From assembly GCA_000737985.1 (NCBI GenBank), contig JNVT01000078.1, positions 1 to 64,000 on the forward strand: a stretch of 64,000 nucleotides of DNA, in the 5' to 3' direction. How positions within the stretch are numbered: the first letter of the stretch is position 1; each line of letters opens with the position of its first letter. The position numbers and the translations under genes are program-made. Of the stretch, positions 44,735 to 53,848 are shown piece after piece. Under the pieces are notes generated by a model. That model ran no database searches. It had not been told where the DNA came from and saw nothing but the letters and a program-made list of their open reading frames with translations. This stretch comes from Gammaproteobacteria bacterium MFB021 (lineage in GTDB: Bacteria > Pseudomonadota > Gammaproteobacteria > Pseudomonadales > Halomonadaceae).

Positions 44735-45544
44735 TCAGCGTTTGGCTTCGACACCCTGCCCGCAGCCCTGCCACTCGTGGCGCCCGTAGCGCAGGGTCAC
44801 CTTGACCGGCCACGGCTGCCCGCTCATGTCATCGAAGCAGGCGCCGGCGCGCAGATCCATCTCCAGCGGCTGACGCCCGCTGTCGCTGACCAGCACCATT
44901 CGGGCATCGCTGCCGTTCTTCACCGAGGCCACGCGGTAGTGGAAGGTATCGGTCGCCTGGCCGTAATCGGACACCAGCGTCAGGGTGGTGGTCTGACGAT
45001 CCAGCGATACGTTCCAGCCCGGCTCGTTGCCGCTGGCGTAGAAGATGCTCTGCGGATGTGCCTGGCGCGTGGTGGTCGCGCGCTCGCTGGCCAGCGCGCA
45101 GACCAGTTGACCATGGTCGCTCTCGACTCGGGCATCGCGACCGTGGCGCTCGAAGGCGACTCCACCGAGTACATAGCGGTCACCGTCGGCTGCCACCGCA
45201 CGCTGCAGTTCGGTGCTGCCGAGGGCGGTCCACAGGCGCAGGCGCTTGGCATCCGGCGTAGTGGTCACCAGGTTCTGCGACGGCGTACAGCGCCAGGCAC
45301 TGAAGCGCTCGCTACCATCGGCGAAGAAGGCACTCGGCAGCAGCGGTGACTGCGGCGCGCTGGCGGAGGCCGGGTTGTCCTTGGCCACATCTGCGCCGGC
45401 TGCACCCGACGTCGGCTGGGTGCCCCCGGCACAGCCGGCGACCAGCGAAGCGAGCAGAAGCGTGGCAGCGAGCCCGGGCGCGTGGGGCGACGTCAGGGCG
45501 CGATGAAGAGCGCGACGAAAAGCGACGAGAGGCGCAGAAGACAT
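44735..45544 (-). CDS. lipoprotein with MliC-like and COG3650-like domains
   Basis: This 269-residue protein has a lipoprotein signal with the lipobox LVAGC near residue 38 and a disordered linker. A first domain of about 80 residues (FSAWRCTPSQNLVTTTPDAK to LVCAL) matches the MliC/PliC membrane-bound lysozyme inhibitor pattern with its two cysteines. A second domain begins YASGNEPGWNVSLD and ends with CFDDMSGQPWPVKVTLRYG, the COG3650-type conserved region. Both domains are usually periplasmic. It may protect peptidoglycan from host or competitor lysozyme, but that is by homology only. Confidence 0.75.
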   Translation of the reverse strand: MSSAPLVAFRRALHRALTSPHAPGLAATLLLASLVAGCAGGTQPTSGAAGADVAKDNPASASAPQSPLLPSAFFADGSERFSAWRCTPSQNLVTTTPDAKRLRLWTALGSTELQRAVAADGDRYVLGGVAFERHGRDARVESDHGQLVCALASERATTTRQAHPQSIFYASGNEPGWNVSLDRQTTTLTLVSDYGQATDTFHYRVASVKNGSDARMVLVSDSGRQPLEMDLRAGACFDDMSGQPWPVKVTLRYGRHEWQGCGQGVEAKR

Positions 45545-45679
45545 GAGCGAGTTCCCGAATATGGTTGTCTAAGAGTGATTGGCTGAGAATGATTGGCTGA
45601 CAACAGCGCGCCGTTGGACGATAAAAAAAGCACCGCAAGCGAACTCACAGCGCGTGACGCAGACTACCATGCACGGCCG

Positions 45680-45841
45680 GCGCTGGTCCTGCCAGTGCGC
45701 CGAGCGCAGGCGCTTGCCCTACTGTTCCAGCGCGTCGCGGTCGGGTTCGCCGTGCCAATAGGCCTCGACGGCCTTCTTCAGCTCGCGGTGGGCGCCGATC
45801 CGCGGATAGCCGAGCGGGTGAACCTGGCTCGTGATGGGTAG
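45680..45841 (-). pseudogene. metE: remnant of the metE N-terminus
   Basis: On the minus strand the frame reads [20 protein letters not shown] (from 45835) and then [18 protein letters not shown], stop TAG at 45719-45721, then GKRLRSAHWQDQ in the same frame. This matches the first 60 residues of cobalamin-independent methionine synthase (G-x-PRIGxxRELK, then a conserved RHW.xQ). The start codon is missing, an internal stop is present and homology ends abruptly, so at least 700 residues are lost. It stands divergent to metR, exactly where intact metE lies in other gammaproteobacteria. Confidence 0.85.
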
Positions 45842-45942
45842 GGTCTCTGTGCATTAGCGGGTAACATCGGGGGCCGACGGCCAGACACGCAGTCTCGCCA
45901 CACCCTCTCCCTGGATCAAACGCGCTTTCTCAATCCCTGACG

Positions 45943-45955
45943 TGAACAATATTCA
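45943..45955 (+). promoter_or_regulatory. MetR binding box
   Basis: TGAACAATATTCA is a perfect match to the MetR consensus TGAA-N5-TTCA (with A/T at the centre). It ends five bases before the metR ATG, so binding should block translation or transcription start (autoregulation). Confidence 0.75.
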
Positions 45956-45959
45956 TAGC

Positions 45960-46874
45960 ATGCTCGAACTTCGCCACCTCCGTACGCTGATCGCCCTGCG
46001 AGATACCGGCTCGCTGGTCGAGGCGGCGGAGCGTGTTCATCTTACCCAGTCGGCGCTGTCGCATCAGATCAAGGATCTGGAGTCGCGCCTGGGCATGCCG
46101 CTGTTCGCGCGCAAGACGCGCCCGGTCGCCTTCACCCGCGCCGGCGAGCGGCTGCTGACCCTAGCCGAGCAGGTGCTCCCGCAGCTGCGCCTGGCCGAGC
46201 GCGATCTCGCCCGCCTCGCCGGGCACGAGCAGGGCCGCCTGCACATGGCGATCGAGTGTCATAGCTGCTTTCAGTGGTTGATGCCCACGGTCGACCACTT
46301 CCGCGACCACTGGCCCGAAGTGGAGGTGGACATCCCCAGCGGTCAGAATTTCGACCTGCTGCCGGCGCTGACGCGCGAGGCCCTCGACCTGGTGATCACC
46401 GACAACCCCGAGCCGCTGCCCGGCATCCACTACGCCCCGCTATTCCGCTACGAGGGGCTGCTGGCGGTGGCCAAGCAGCATGCCCTGGCAGGACAGAGCT
46501 GGGTCGAGCCGCCGGATCTGGCCGCTGAGACGCTGATCGTCTACCCCATCGACCACTCGCGACTGGATATCTTCACCCAGTTCCTGGAGCCGGCGGCGAT
46601 TCGCCCGCGCGAGATCCGCAGCGCCGAGCTGACGGTGATGATGATGCAGCTGGTGGCCAGCGGGCGCGGCGTCTGCGCCCTGCCCAACTGGGCGCTGACC
46701 GAGTATCTGGAGCGCGACTACGTCAAGGCGCTGCCGCTGGGCAAGGAGGGAGTGTGGAGCACGCTCTACGCGGCGGTTCGCGACAACGACCGGGCGCTGC
46801 CGTGGATGGAGGATTTCATTCGCACCGCGCGGGATACCTCTTTCGCGGTGCTGAGCGGCATCAAGCCGGCCTGA
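45960..46874 (+). CDS. metR: LysR-type regulator MetR
   Basis: MetR activates methionine genes (metE, metH, glyA) with homocysteine as co-inducer. The 304 residues align with E. coli MetR along the whole length: LELRHLRTLIALRDTGSLVE, the helix-turn-helix HLTQSALSHQIKDLESRLG, AIECHSCFQWLMPTVDHF near residue 95 and SRLDIFTQFLEPA near 205. I start at the ATG 45960, since a GTG at 45942 would place the MetR box inside the coding region. No Shine-Dalgarno is visible. Its usual partner metE is only a fragment here. Confidence 0.92.
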   Translation: MLELRHLRTLIALRDTGSLVEAAERVHLTQSALSHQIKDLESRLGMPLFARKTRPVAFTRAGERLLTLAEQVLPQLRLAERDLARLAGHEQGRLHMAIECHSCFQWLMPTVDHFRDHWPEVEVDIPSGQNFDLLPALTREALDLVITDNPEPLPGIHYAPLFRYEGLLAVAKQHALAGQSWVEPPDLAAETLIVYPIDHSRLDIFTQFLEPAAIRPREIRSAELTVMMMQLVASGRGVCALPNWALTEYLERDYVKALPLGKEGVWSTLYAAVRDNDRALPWMEDFIRTARDTSFAVLSGIKPA

Positions 46875-46890
46875 GCGGCATCAGCGGCAC

Positions 46891-48525
46891 TCACTGAGCG
46901 CCGTCGTCGAAATTGAGCGGACTGATCGATTCGCGCGCGTGCAGCGGCAGCAGCAGACTGAAGCGCGCCCCACCCAGGCGCTCGCTGCGATCCACCACCA
47001 CGTTGCCGCCGTGCCAGGCCATGATCTTCTGCACGATCGACAGCCCCAGGCCGTAGCCGCCGGAGCGCCGCGTGCGGCTGTCATCGAGCCGCGCAAAGGG
47101 CTTGAAGATGGCGATACGATCCTTCTCTGGCACGCCGGGGCCGTCGTCTTCGACATCGATACGAATTGCCCGCGGCTCGCGGTGGATGGTGACACAGACC
47201 TGGGTCTCGGCGTGGCGGCAGGCGTTGGCGACCAGATTCTGCACCGCGCGCTGCAGATAGCGCGGCTCCGCCTCCACCTCCAGCTCCTCGCCGTCGGCCA
47301 CCGTCAGCGTCAGATGCGGATGCAGCGGGCTGAGAATTTCCAGCACCCGCCACGCCAGCGCGCGGCACTCCAGGCTTTCGGTCTTGAGCGTCACGCCCTG
47401 GGCGTTCTCGCTATCGAGCTTGGCATAGGTGAGGATCTCATCGATCAGACGGTCGAGCTCGGAGATGTCCTCGTCGATGCCCTCCAACTGCTTGCGCGCA
47501 TGCCCCTCACCGTAGAGGTCCTCGAGCATCTGTACCGCGAAGCGGATCCGCGCCACCGGCGTGCGCAGCTCGTGGGAGACCGCGCGAATCATCTCCTGCT
47601 GGCTGCGCAACAGCGACTGCACCTGCGCCGCCATGCCGTTGAGCGCCATGCCCAGGCGGCCGAGGAAATCGTTGCCGTCGACCCTTACGCGGGCGTTGAG
47701 ATGGCCGGCGGCGATCCGCGTTGCCGCACGCTCGAGCCGGCCGACCCGACCCTCGACGCTCCACACGATCAGATAGATCGCCCCCGCCAGGGTGATCAAC
47801 ACGATGATCAACAGCGACAGCGCCAGTGACAGCGGCATCGCCTCGAAGCTGGGCAGCGGGCCGATGCGCAGCCAGCGATCGGGGCCGACCCGGGCATGGA
47901 TGTAGAGCGCGCTCAGGCTGGAGTCGAGACGCACCACGACTTCGCCGGCATCGAGCCGGGTCGCCTGGATCGGATCGACGTTGGATGGTGGGTCGGCGTA
48001 GAGCCCAACCGGTACCTGGAACTGTTGCTGCACCCGATGCAGGCGCTTGGCCTGCACCTTGTCCGACTCACCGCTGAGCCAGCTGCGCAGGACCTCGGTG
48101 ATGCCGCGCAGCTGCATTTCATTGAGCGAGTTGATGCGCGCCGCCAGCACCCAGTCAGACTGCGGCACCTTGTAGAGCGAGCGCCAGCCGTCGTCGGCGG
48201 CCTCGATCACCGGGCGCTTCTCTTCCAGCCGGGCGCGCTCGAAATAGTCGAGCGAAAGATCCTCGAGCCGAAACAGCCCCAGGGGCATGCCCAGGGTCGA
48301 GGCCATCGAAGCGAGCCAGTCGTCGCGCCTCTCCAGCGGCTGGCGCGAGACCAGATCGGCGAGCAGCGCCAGCGGGCCGCTGACCAGGCTTTCGCGATAG
48401 TGCTCCTGACGCACCTTGTCGACCATCAGAAAGCCGAACAGCGCCAGCCCGAAGGTGATCACCAGTGCGGCCAACAGCGCCAGGTAGAAGCGCAGAAACG
48501 TGCTGTCGGTAAGCGAACGCCGCAT
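46891..48525 (-). CDS. rstB: sensor histidine kinase, RstB-like
   Basis: The 544-residue kinase has two membrane helices (about 10-35 and 235-260) enclosing a periplasmic sensor of about 200 residues, then a HAMP domain, the phospho-acceptor box AVSHELRTPVARIRFAVQML (about 335), and a HATPase_c domain with N- and G-boxes (NLVANACRHAE, DDGPGVP, GGYGLGLSIV). Its place next to an RstA-like regulator, separated by 72 bases, supports an RstB orthologue. E. coli RstBA is induced by PhoPQ and tied to acid and envelope responses; the stimulus here is not known. Confidence 0.88.
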   Translation of the reverse strand: MRRSLTDSTFLRFYLALLAALVITFGLALFGFLMVDKVRQEHYRESLVSGPLALLADLVSRQPLERRDDWLASMASTLGMPLGLFRLEDLSLDYFERARLEEKRPVIEAADDGWRSLYKVPQSDWVLAARINSLNEMQLRGITEVLRSWLSGESDKVQAKRLHRVQQQFQVPVGLYADPPSNVDPIQATRLDAGEVVVRLDSSLSALYIHARVGPDRWLRIGPLPSFEAMPLSLALSLLIIVLITLAGAIYLIVWSVEGRVGRLERAATRIAAGHLNARVRVDGNDFLGRLGMALNGMAAQVQSLLRSQQEMIRAVSHELRTPVARIRFAVQMLEDLYGEGHARKQLEGIDEDISELDRLIDEILTYAKLDSENAQGVTLKTESLECRALAWRVLEILSPLHPHLTLTVADGEELEVEAEPRYLQRAVQNLVANACRHAETQVCVTIHREPRAIRIDVEDDGPGVPEKDRIAIFKPFARLDDSRTRRSGGYGLGLSIVQKIMAWHGGNVVVDRSERLGGARFSLLLPLHARESISPLNFDDGAQ

Positions 48526-48597
48526 CGCTGCTCTCGCGGGGAATGAGGGGGTGTGTCGGCAAACGACGGTGGCCGCCAGCGCGGCCACCGTCGCGAC

Positions 48598-49317
48598 TCA
48601 GCTATCCCTGACGAACAGGTAGCCTTTGCTGCGCACCGTCTTGATGCGGTGGGGGTGATTGGGATCGTCGCCAATCTTGGGTCGAATGCGCGATACGCGC
48701 ACGTCGATCGAACGATCCTGACCGTCGTACTTGATTCCGCGCAGCTGCGAGAATATCTCCTCGCGGGTGAGTACGCGCCCGGCGTTGTCGGCCAGCAGCC
48801 AGAGCAGATCGAACTCGGCACTGGTGAGATCGATGCGCTGCTCTTCGAGCCAGGCTTCGCGGGTGGCGCTGTCGATCACCAGGTTGTCGAAGGTCAGGCG
48901 CGTGGCACCGCTCGACGACACCAGGCTGTCGGCGCGACGCATCAGCGCACGCATGCGGGCCAACAGCACCCGCGGCTGCACCGGTTTGGGCACATAGTCA
49001 TCAGCACCCATTTCCAGTCCCAGCACCTGATCCATGTCGTCGGTGCGTGCGGTCAGCATCAGAATGGGACCGGCGTAGTGCGGCCGCGCCCGCCGGCAGA
49101 TGGAGAGCCCATCTTCGCCGGGCAGCATCAGGTCGAGGATGACCATGTCCGGCTGCTCCTCGATGATGCGCTCCACGCCATGGGTGCCATCGTGCTCCAG
49201 TCCAACCTGGAAACCGTTGGCTTCCAGATATTCGCGCGTCAGATGCGCCAGCCGTTCGTCATCTTCGATGATCAGAACGCGATCTTGATGTGCAGTGCTG
49301 TCCAAGCTGTCTTCCAT
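48598..49317 (-). CDS. rstA: response regulator, RstA-like (OmpR family)
   Basis: The 239-residue protein has a receiver domain with the phospho-acceptor Asp in MVILDLMLPGEDG, the conserved Thr-Ala in MLTARTDD and Lys in YVPKPVQP, followed by a winged-helix DNA-binding domain ending SIDVRVSRIRPKIGDDPN and KTVRSKGYLF. The text around LRGIKYDGQDRSIDV is characteristic of RstA. Upstream lie 380 non-coding bases, so the operon promoter is likely there. Confidence 0.9.
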   Translation of the reverse strand: MEDSLDSTAHQDRVLIIEDDERLAHLTREYLEANGFQVGLEHDGTHGVERIIEEQPDMVILDLMLPGEDGLSICRRARPHYAGPILMLTARTDDMDQVLGLEMGADDYVPKPVQPRVLLARMRALMRRADSLVSSSGATRLTFDNLVIDSATREAWLEEQRIDLTSAEFDLLWLLADNAGRVLTREEIFSQLRGIKYDGQDRSIDVRVSRIRPKIGDDPNHPHRIKTVRSKGYLFVRDS

Positions 49318-49698
49318 CCCTATGAGTTGGCCTCGAAACCCGGCCCTGCATACCACTGATTCGTTTATTGTGTGACGCGCTAAGGCATCGACCGATTGAT
49401 AGTGAACGGTGAACCAAGGTGGCCTATAACGCAACGAAATCTTGAGACATGCTGCGAGGCGCCAAGCTCACTCGGCACGGGTGGTATCCGAGTATTCATG
49501 ATACCTCATAAGCCCCCTCTGTAACCCACTAACTCGGTTAGATAATTCAACGTTAGTCACTATCTCGCGCACTTTCCCGAGCAAGACTTCAGACCGATCG
49601 ATTGAGATAACAGGCAACCCTTTCATTCATTAGACTTAGGAAAAGCCTCTCTCAATCACGCTCTCATGCTCTTGCTCGGCCACGCCATTGCGCCGCGA
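49318..49698. other. 381-bp AT-richer spacer upstream of rstAB
   Basis: No gene is seen. The stretch 49500-49640 is unusually AT-rich for the window and may hold the rstAB promoter. I found no clean palindrome or PhoP box. Confidence 0.5.
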
Positions 49699-50238
49699 TC
49701 AACGACTCAGCTCGACCTCACGGGTCTTGCCAGCGCTCAGCGTTACCTGCTTGATGATGATCGGACTACGCGACTCGCCGCCGGGCAGCAGCACGCTACC
49801 GGCCACGTAGAACACCCCGGCGGGAATGCCGCGTACCACGAAATAGCCGTCGGCGTCGGTCTTGGCGTAGTGAGTGTAATCACGTGCTCGCGGGTCGGCC
49901 GGCTCGATCCGACGGCCGGAGAGCGCGACATCCGCGGCCTCGGCGGCGTAGCGCGTCGCTGGCGCCACCGAGATCGTCTCGTTGGCACCGACGATCGTCT
50001 GACCGCCCGGCGGGGTGTAACTGAGCCGCCCCTGCACGGCAGCGGTGCCGTGTTTCTCGAGCTTGGCGTACTCCTCGGCCGGAAACGCGATCTGACGCTT
50101 GACCACATTCTCGTCGCGAGACTGACTGCCGAAAATATCGGGCATCTCGAAGCTGCCGGTGGAAAGGCTCTCGCACCCCGTCAACCCCAGCATGATCAAA
50201 AGGGGTAACAGCCAGGGCCGCCACTGTGTCAGCGCCAT
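49699..50238 (-). CDS. lipoprotein of unknown function, 179 aa
   Basis: The start ATG has AAGGAGT upstream. The signal helix PWLLPLLIMLGLTGC ends in a clear lipobox (LTGC, Cys near 22). The mature part includes NVVKRQIAFPAEEYAKLEKH, and the C-terminal half (YAKTDADGYFVVRGIPAGVF then YVAGSVLLPGG) resembles a carboxypeptidase-regulatory-like beta-sandwich. This suggests a surface or periplasmic carbohydrate- or protein-binding lipoprotein. No partner is adjacent. Confidence 0.72.
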   Translation of the reverse strand: MALTQWRPWLLPLLIMLGLTGCESLSTGSFEMPDIFGSQSRDENVVKRQIAFPAEEYAKLEKHGTAAVQGRLSYTPPGGQTIVGANETISVAPATRYAAEAADVALSGRRIEPADPRARDYTHYAKTDADGYFVVRGIPAGVFYVAGSVLLPGGESRSPIIIKQVTLSAGKTREVELSR

Positions 50239-50499
50239 CTTCGACTCCTTGAATGCAACGCGCGCGTTGGTGACCGGACGTTCCTCATCCGGATAAACCA
50301 CGATAGACGCTTATCTTACGTCACGCCGCACTGTCGATCTGTCCGACAGTGTCATCTTGGGTAACTTGCGAGTTTGATTGTAAACGTCAATCGCGCAGAG
50401 ATTACGCAAGCGTTGTCGCCGCTGGGCGACAGTCTGATCGAGACACCGGACGACAATCCGATAGAGACGCTGGGCGGCAGCCTGGGAGAAAGAGACGCT

Positions 50500-51036
50500 T
50501 CACGGCTCGCGCGGGCTCAGGGTCAGGTGGTCGGCACGAATCTGGATATCGAAGCGGCCGAGAAAGCTCATCCCGAGCAGCACCATGTCATCGCCGATAC
50601 CGGCATGGATCGACCCTGCCACCCGACGCGCCGACAGACCGCCCAGACGCACGCTGTCGAGCGTGGCGAGGTGGCCCTGAACACGCCCATTGGCGGTGGT
50701 GAAAGTAGCCGCAGGGCCAGGTTGCAGACCCAGGCGCTCGGCCAGCCCACGCGACAGCGAAACATAGGTGGCGCCGGTATCGAGCAGAAAGGTGACCGGC
50801 TGGCCATCGATCTCGCCCGGGGCGACGAAGTGGCCAGCGGCGTTGCGCGCCAGGGTGACCGGCGCGCCGGGTGCGGCGTGGCGGGAGAGCTCGAGATTGG
50901 GATTGGCGCGGCGGCTTTCGACGCCGCTAAACCACCACACCGCCAACGCCAGCATCACCACCCAGCACAGCAGCATCATGCCGAGGCCGAGACGCCGGGT
51001 AGTGCGTTGCGCATCAGCCACCGGCTCGCCCCCCAT
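50500..51036 (-). CDS. membrane-anchored retropepsin-like aspartic protease
   Basis: The 178-residue protein has one N-terminal helix (MMLLCWVVMLALAVWWF) and a single retropepsin domain with the active-site motif TFLLDTGATYVSLS near residue 84 and GMSFLGRFDIQI near the end. Clan AA proteins of this size (TIGR02281 type) dimerise to form one active site in the periplasm. Substrates are unknown. Confidence 0.85.
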   Translation of the reverse strand: MGGEPVADAQRTTRRLGLGMMLLCWVVMLALAVWWFSGVESRRANPNLELSRHAAPGAPVTLARNAAGHFVAPGEIDGQPVTFLLDTGATYVSLSRGLAERLGLQPGPAATFTTANGRVQGHLATLDSVRLGGLSARRVAGSIHAGIGDDMVLLGMSFLGRFDIQIRADHLTLSPREP

Positions 51037-51144
51037 GCGACTTCATCGGGTTTGCCACGGCGCTCAGCGCAGGATCGAGGGTATCGGTGTGGGTCACGCA
51101 GGCCTCGGCCAGCAGGTGTCCGCGCATCGCTGCGCGGACAAGAT

Positions 51145-51909
51145 TCAACTGCGGTTGATCGACATGCCGCCATCGACCAGCATCGCGCTGCCGGTCATGA
51201 ACGCGGCATCCCCCGAAGCCAGGAACAGCGCCGCGCGCGCGAGTTCTTCCGGTTGCGCCAGACGCTTGAGCGCGTGCATCTGCGCGACTTGCGCCAGCGC
51301 CTCCGGCGTATCGTTCATCGCCTCCGCCATCGGCGTCTGCGTGCCGCCAGGCAATAGCGCATTGACGCGAATGGCGTGCGGACCGAACTCCGCCGCCAGC
51401 GCCTGGGTCAGACCGATCAGGCCGGACTTGCTGGCGGCGTAGGCGGCGGTGCCGGGGAAGCCGACAGTGTAGCCAACGAAGGTGGACGTAAAAATCAGCG
51501 AACCACCACCGCGTGCCAGAATCGCCGGAATCTGATGCTTGGCACCGAGGAAGGCCGCACTGAGGTTGGTGTCGAGCGTCTCGCGCCACGCCTGTGCATC
51601 CAATTGAGGGGTTGGCATCAACGTCCCGAGCGTGCCGGCGTTGTTGAACGCGATATCCAGCCCCCCGAAACGCTCGATCGCCAGCGCCACCAGCGCCTGC
51701 GCATAGGGTTCCTCGCGCACGTCGCCGGCCAACCAAGCAGCCTGGCCGCCGGCATCGACAATCTGTGCGGCGACGGCCTGCAACGCTGCACCGCGCCGTG
51801 CCGCCAGCACCACGCAGGCGCCCTCGCTCGCGAACAGCTGCGCCGCGGCCTGACCAATCCCGGAACTGGCGCCAGTGATTAGCGCGATCTTGCCTTGTAA
51901 GCGTTGCAT
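51145..51909 (-). CDS. SDR family oxidoreductase
   Basis: This 254-residue classical SDR has TGASSGIG near residue 13, NNAGTLG near 90, the catalytic Ser in LIFTSTFVG and Tyr-Lys in TAAYAASKSGLIG near 155, and ends with GGMSINRS. I start at the ATG 51909, which has GGAG six bases upstream; an ATG four codons earlier is also possible. The substrate is unknown. Confidence 0.9.
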   Translation of the reverse strand: MQRLQGKIALITGASSGIGQAAAQLFASEGACVVLAARRGAALQAVAAQIVDAGGQAAWLAGDVREEPYAQALVALAIERFGGLDIAFNNAGTLGTLMPTPQLDAQAWRETLDTNLSAAFLGAKHQIPAILARGGGSLIFTSTFVGYTVGFPGTAAYAASKSGLIGLTQALAAEFGPHAIRVNALLPGGTQTPMAEAMNDTPEALAQVAQMHALKRLAQPEELARAALFLASGDAAFMTGSAMLVDGGMSINRS

Positions 51910-51962
51910 CCATGTCTCCATTGTCTCGAAGGAACATGGATGATCGACGATGGACCACCTCG

Positions 51963-52124
51963 CTACTCGCCGTTTTCGGACCTGGCTGTGGCGGCGTGGC
52001 GATGGAACGCACGCGAGTAGTAACGCAGGGTCTTCTGCGCCACGACTTCTTCCCCGGTCTCCAAGCCCCCAGCCACGGTCCGCAAGCCCAGGTCATTGGA
52101 CAGGCTGATAAGCGAGCGCAACAT
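51963..52124 (-). CDS. uncertain small ORF, 53 aa
   Basis: An ATG with AAGGG upstream opens a 53-residue frame (MLRSLISLSNDLGLRTVAG, then GLETGEEVVAQKTLRYYS). The segment DLGLRTVAGGLETGEE is reminiscent of the conserved AEGVET stretch of EAL phosphodiesterases, so a gene remnant is possible. A second short frame overlaps it upstream. I cannot decide between a real small gene, a remnant or chance. Confidence 0.3.
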   Translation of the reverse strand: MLRSLISLSNDLGLRTVAGGLETGEEVVAQKTLRYYSRAFHRHAATARSENGE

Positions 52125-52368
52125 CGCGCCCTTCTGTTCGCCGTGCCAGCCCTTCGATGGGCTCGCCGCGGTTGTCGCTGAAGCGCATGACGCTCTCCTG
52201 TCTCTCTTGGGTTCTGCCGCTGGCCTGGAGTGCTGCGAGGGCATCCACGACCCACTGCGCAAGCGCGACGCGGAGTGCTACAGTCGACGTCACAACGCAC
52301 CTACTCTGTACTCACCAAGCACCCACTCCCGTTCACCGACAACCTTAGGGTTCCCGCAGGCGTTTGTC

Positions 52369-53469
52369 ATGACCGATCTCGCTTCCCCCTCCCAGACGCC
52401 CGCCCAGTTGGGCTTTCGCATGCCGGCGGAATTCGCCCCCCACGACGCCTGCTGGATGCTGTGGCCACAGCGTCCGGACAACTGGCGCCTGGGAGCCAAG
52501 CCGGCGCAGCGCGCCTTCGTCGACGTCGCCTGCGCCATCGCCGAGAGCGAGACCGTGATCGTCGGGGTCAACGACGAGCAGTACGAGAATGCCCGCCACC
52601 AATTGCCGGCACACGTTCGGGTGGTCGAGCTCTCCAGCAACGATGCCTGGATGCGCGACGTCGGCCCGACCTTCGTCACCCACCCGGACGGTCGTATCGC
52701 CGTCGTCGACTGGGACTTCAACGCCTGGGGCGGGCTCAAGGGCGGGCTCTACTTCCCCTGGGACAAGGATCGCCGCATTCGGCGCAAGATCGCCGAGATG
52801 CTGGGAATTCCCTGCTTCACCGCGCCGCTGGTGCTCGAGGGCGGCGCCATCCATGTGGATGGCGAGGGCACGCTGATCACCACCGAAGAGTGCCTGCTCA
52901 ATCCCAATCGCAATCCGGAACTCAGCCGCGAGGCGCAGACCCAGCTACTGGCCGACTACCTGGGTATCGACAAGGTGATCTGGCTGCCGGCAGGCTGCTA
53001 CCAGGACGAGACCGACGGCCACGTCGACAATCTCTGCTGCTTCATCGCCCCCGGGGTGGTGGCACTGACCTGGACCGACGACGAGAGCGACCCGCAGCAT
53101 GCCATCTCGCAGCAGGCGCTGGAGATTCTGGAGCATGCCACCGATGCTCGCGGCCGCCGCTTCGTGGTCCACAAGCTACCGCAGCCGGGCCCGCTCTATC
53201 TGGGCGAAGAGGAAGCCAGCGGCGTCGACCGCCTGTCGAGTTCGCGCCCGCGGCGCCCGGGAGATCGCATGGCAGCCTCCTACGTCAACTTCTATATCGG
53301 CACCAGCGTGGTGGCGATGCCGCTGCTCGACCCCGCCCACGACGCCAGCGTGCGCGAGATACTGGAAGGGCTCTTCCCGGGGCGCCGGGTGATCGGCGTG
53401 CCGGCACGCGAGATCCTGCTCGGCGGCGGCAACATCCACTGCATCACCCAGCAGCAACCCCGGCCCTGA
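52369..53469 (+). CDS. aguA: agmatine deiminase
   Basis: AguA hydrolyses agmatine to N-carbamoylputrescine and ammonia on the arginine-to-putrescine route. The 366 residues show the guanidino-group-modifying fold: MPAEFAPHDACWMLWPQRPD, NDAWMRDVGPTFV near 85, LEGGAIHVDGEGT near 160, GCYQDETDGHVDN with the catalytic His near 220 and the nucleophilic Cys in GGGNIHCITQQ near 357. AguB (N-carbamoylputrescine amidase) is not in this window, nor is a putrescine gene nearby. Confidence 0.95.
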   Translation: MTDLASPSQTPAQLGFRMPAEFAPHDACWMLWPQRPDNWRLGAKPAQRAFVDVACAIAESETVIVGVNDEQYENARHQLPAHVRVVELSSNDAWMRDVGPTFVTHPDGRIAVVDWDFNAWGGLKGGLYFPWDKDRRIRRKIAEMLGIPCFTAPLVLEGGAIHVDGEGTLITTEECLLNPNRNPELSREAQTQLLADYLGIDKVIWLPAGCYQDETDGHVDNLCCFIAPGVVALTWTDDESDPQHAISQQALEILEHATDARGRRFVVHKLPQPGPLYLGEEEASGVDRLSSSRPRRPGDRMAASYVNFYIGTSVVAMPLLDPAHDASVREILEGLFPGRRVIGVPAREILLGGGNIHCITQQQPRP

Positions 53470-53596
53470 GTGCCGTGCACCCGCTGGCCTTGCGTACCGC
53501 AAGCCCGGCCAGCGGTGGCGGCTCTGGCCACCCGGTCTATGCTGTAGTCACAGCCGCTTACGCACCGTAACCCGGCGTCGACTCAGGAGATTGACC

Positions 53597-53824
53597 ATGC
53601 TACGTACGACTCCCTTCATACTGGCAGCCGCCCTGCTGCTCAGCGCTTGCGGCACCGGCACCGGTGAGCGCGCGCTCAGCGGTGCCGGCGTGGGTGCAGC
53701 GGTGGGTGCCGGTGCCGCCGCAGCCACCGGTGGCGATGTCTCCGACGGTGCCGTGATCGGCGGCGGCGTGGGCGCAGCCACCGGGGCGGCGACCGACTCC
53801 AGCGATATCAATCTCGGTAACTGA
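53597..53824 (+). CDS. small glycine-zipper lipoprotein
   Basis: The 75-residue product has a lipobox (LLLSAC, Cys 18) and a mature part made of Gly/Ala zippers (GAGVGAAVGAGAAAATGGDV, GGGVGAATGAAT). These can insert into or span membranes. It resembles Pal/Lpp-like or YMGG-type outer-membrane lipoproteins; no function is known. The ATG follows CAGGAGATTG. Confidence 0.82.
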   Translation: MLRTTPFILAAALLLSACGTGTGERALSGAGVGAAVGAGAAAATGGDVSDGAVIGGGVGAATGAATDSSDINLGN

Positions 53825-53848
53825 ACGCATCGCCAACGCGAGCAGCCC

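Noticed and set aside
45576-45603. Two copies of GATTGGCTGA upstream of the lipoprotein gene
   Set aside because: Only two units, too few to call an array.
45942-45959. GTG start for MetR six codons upstream
   Set aside because: It would put the MetR box inside the gene, and the known N-terminus aligns with the ATG at 45960.
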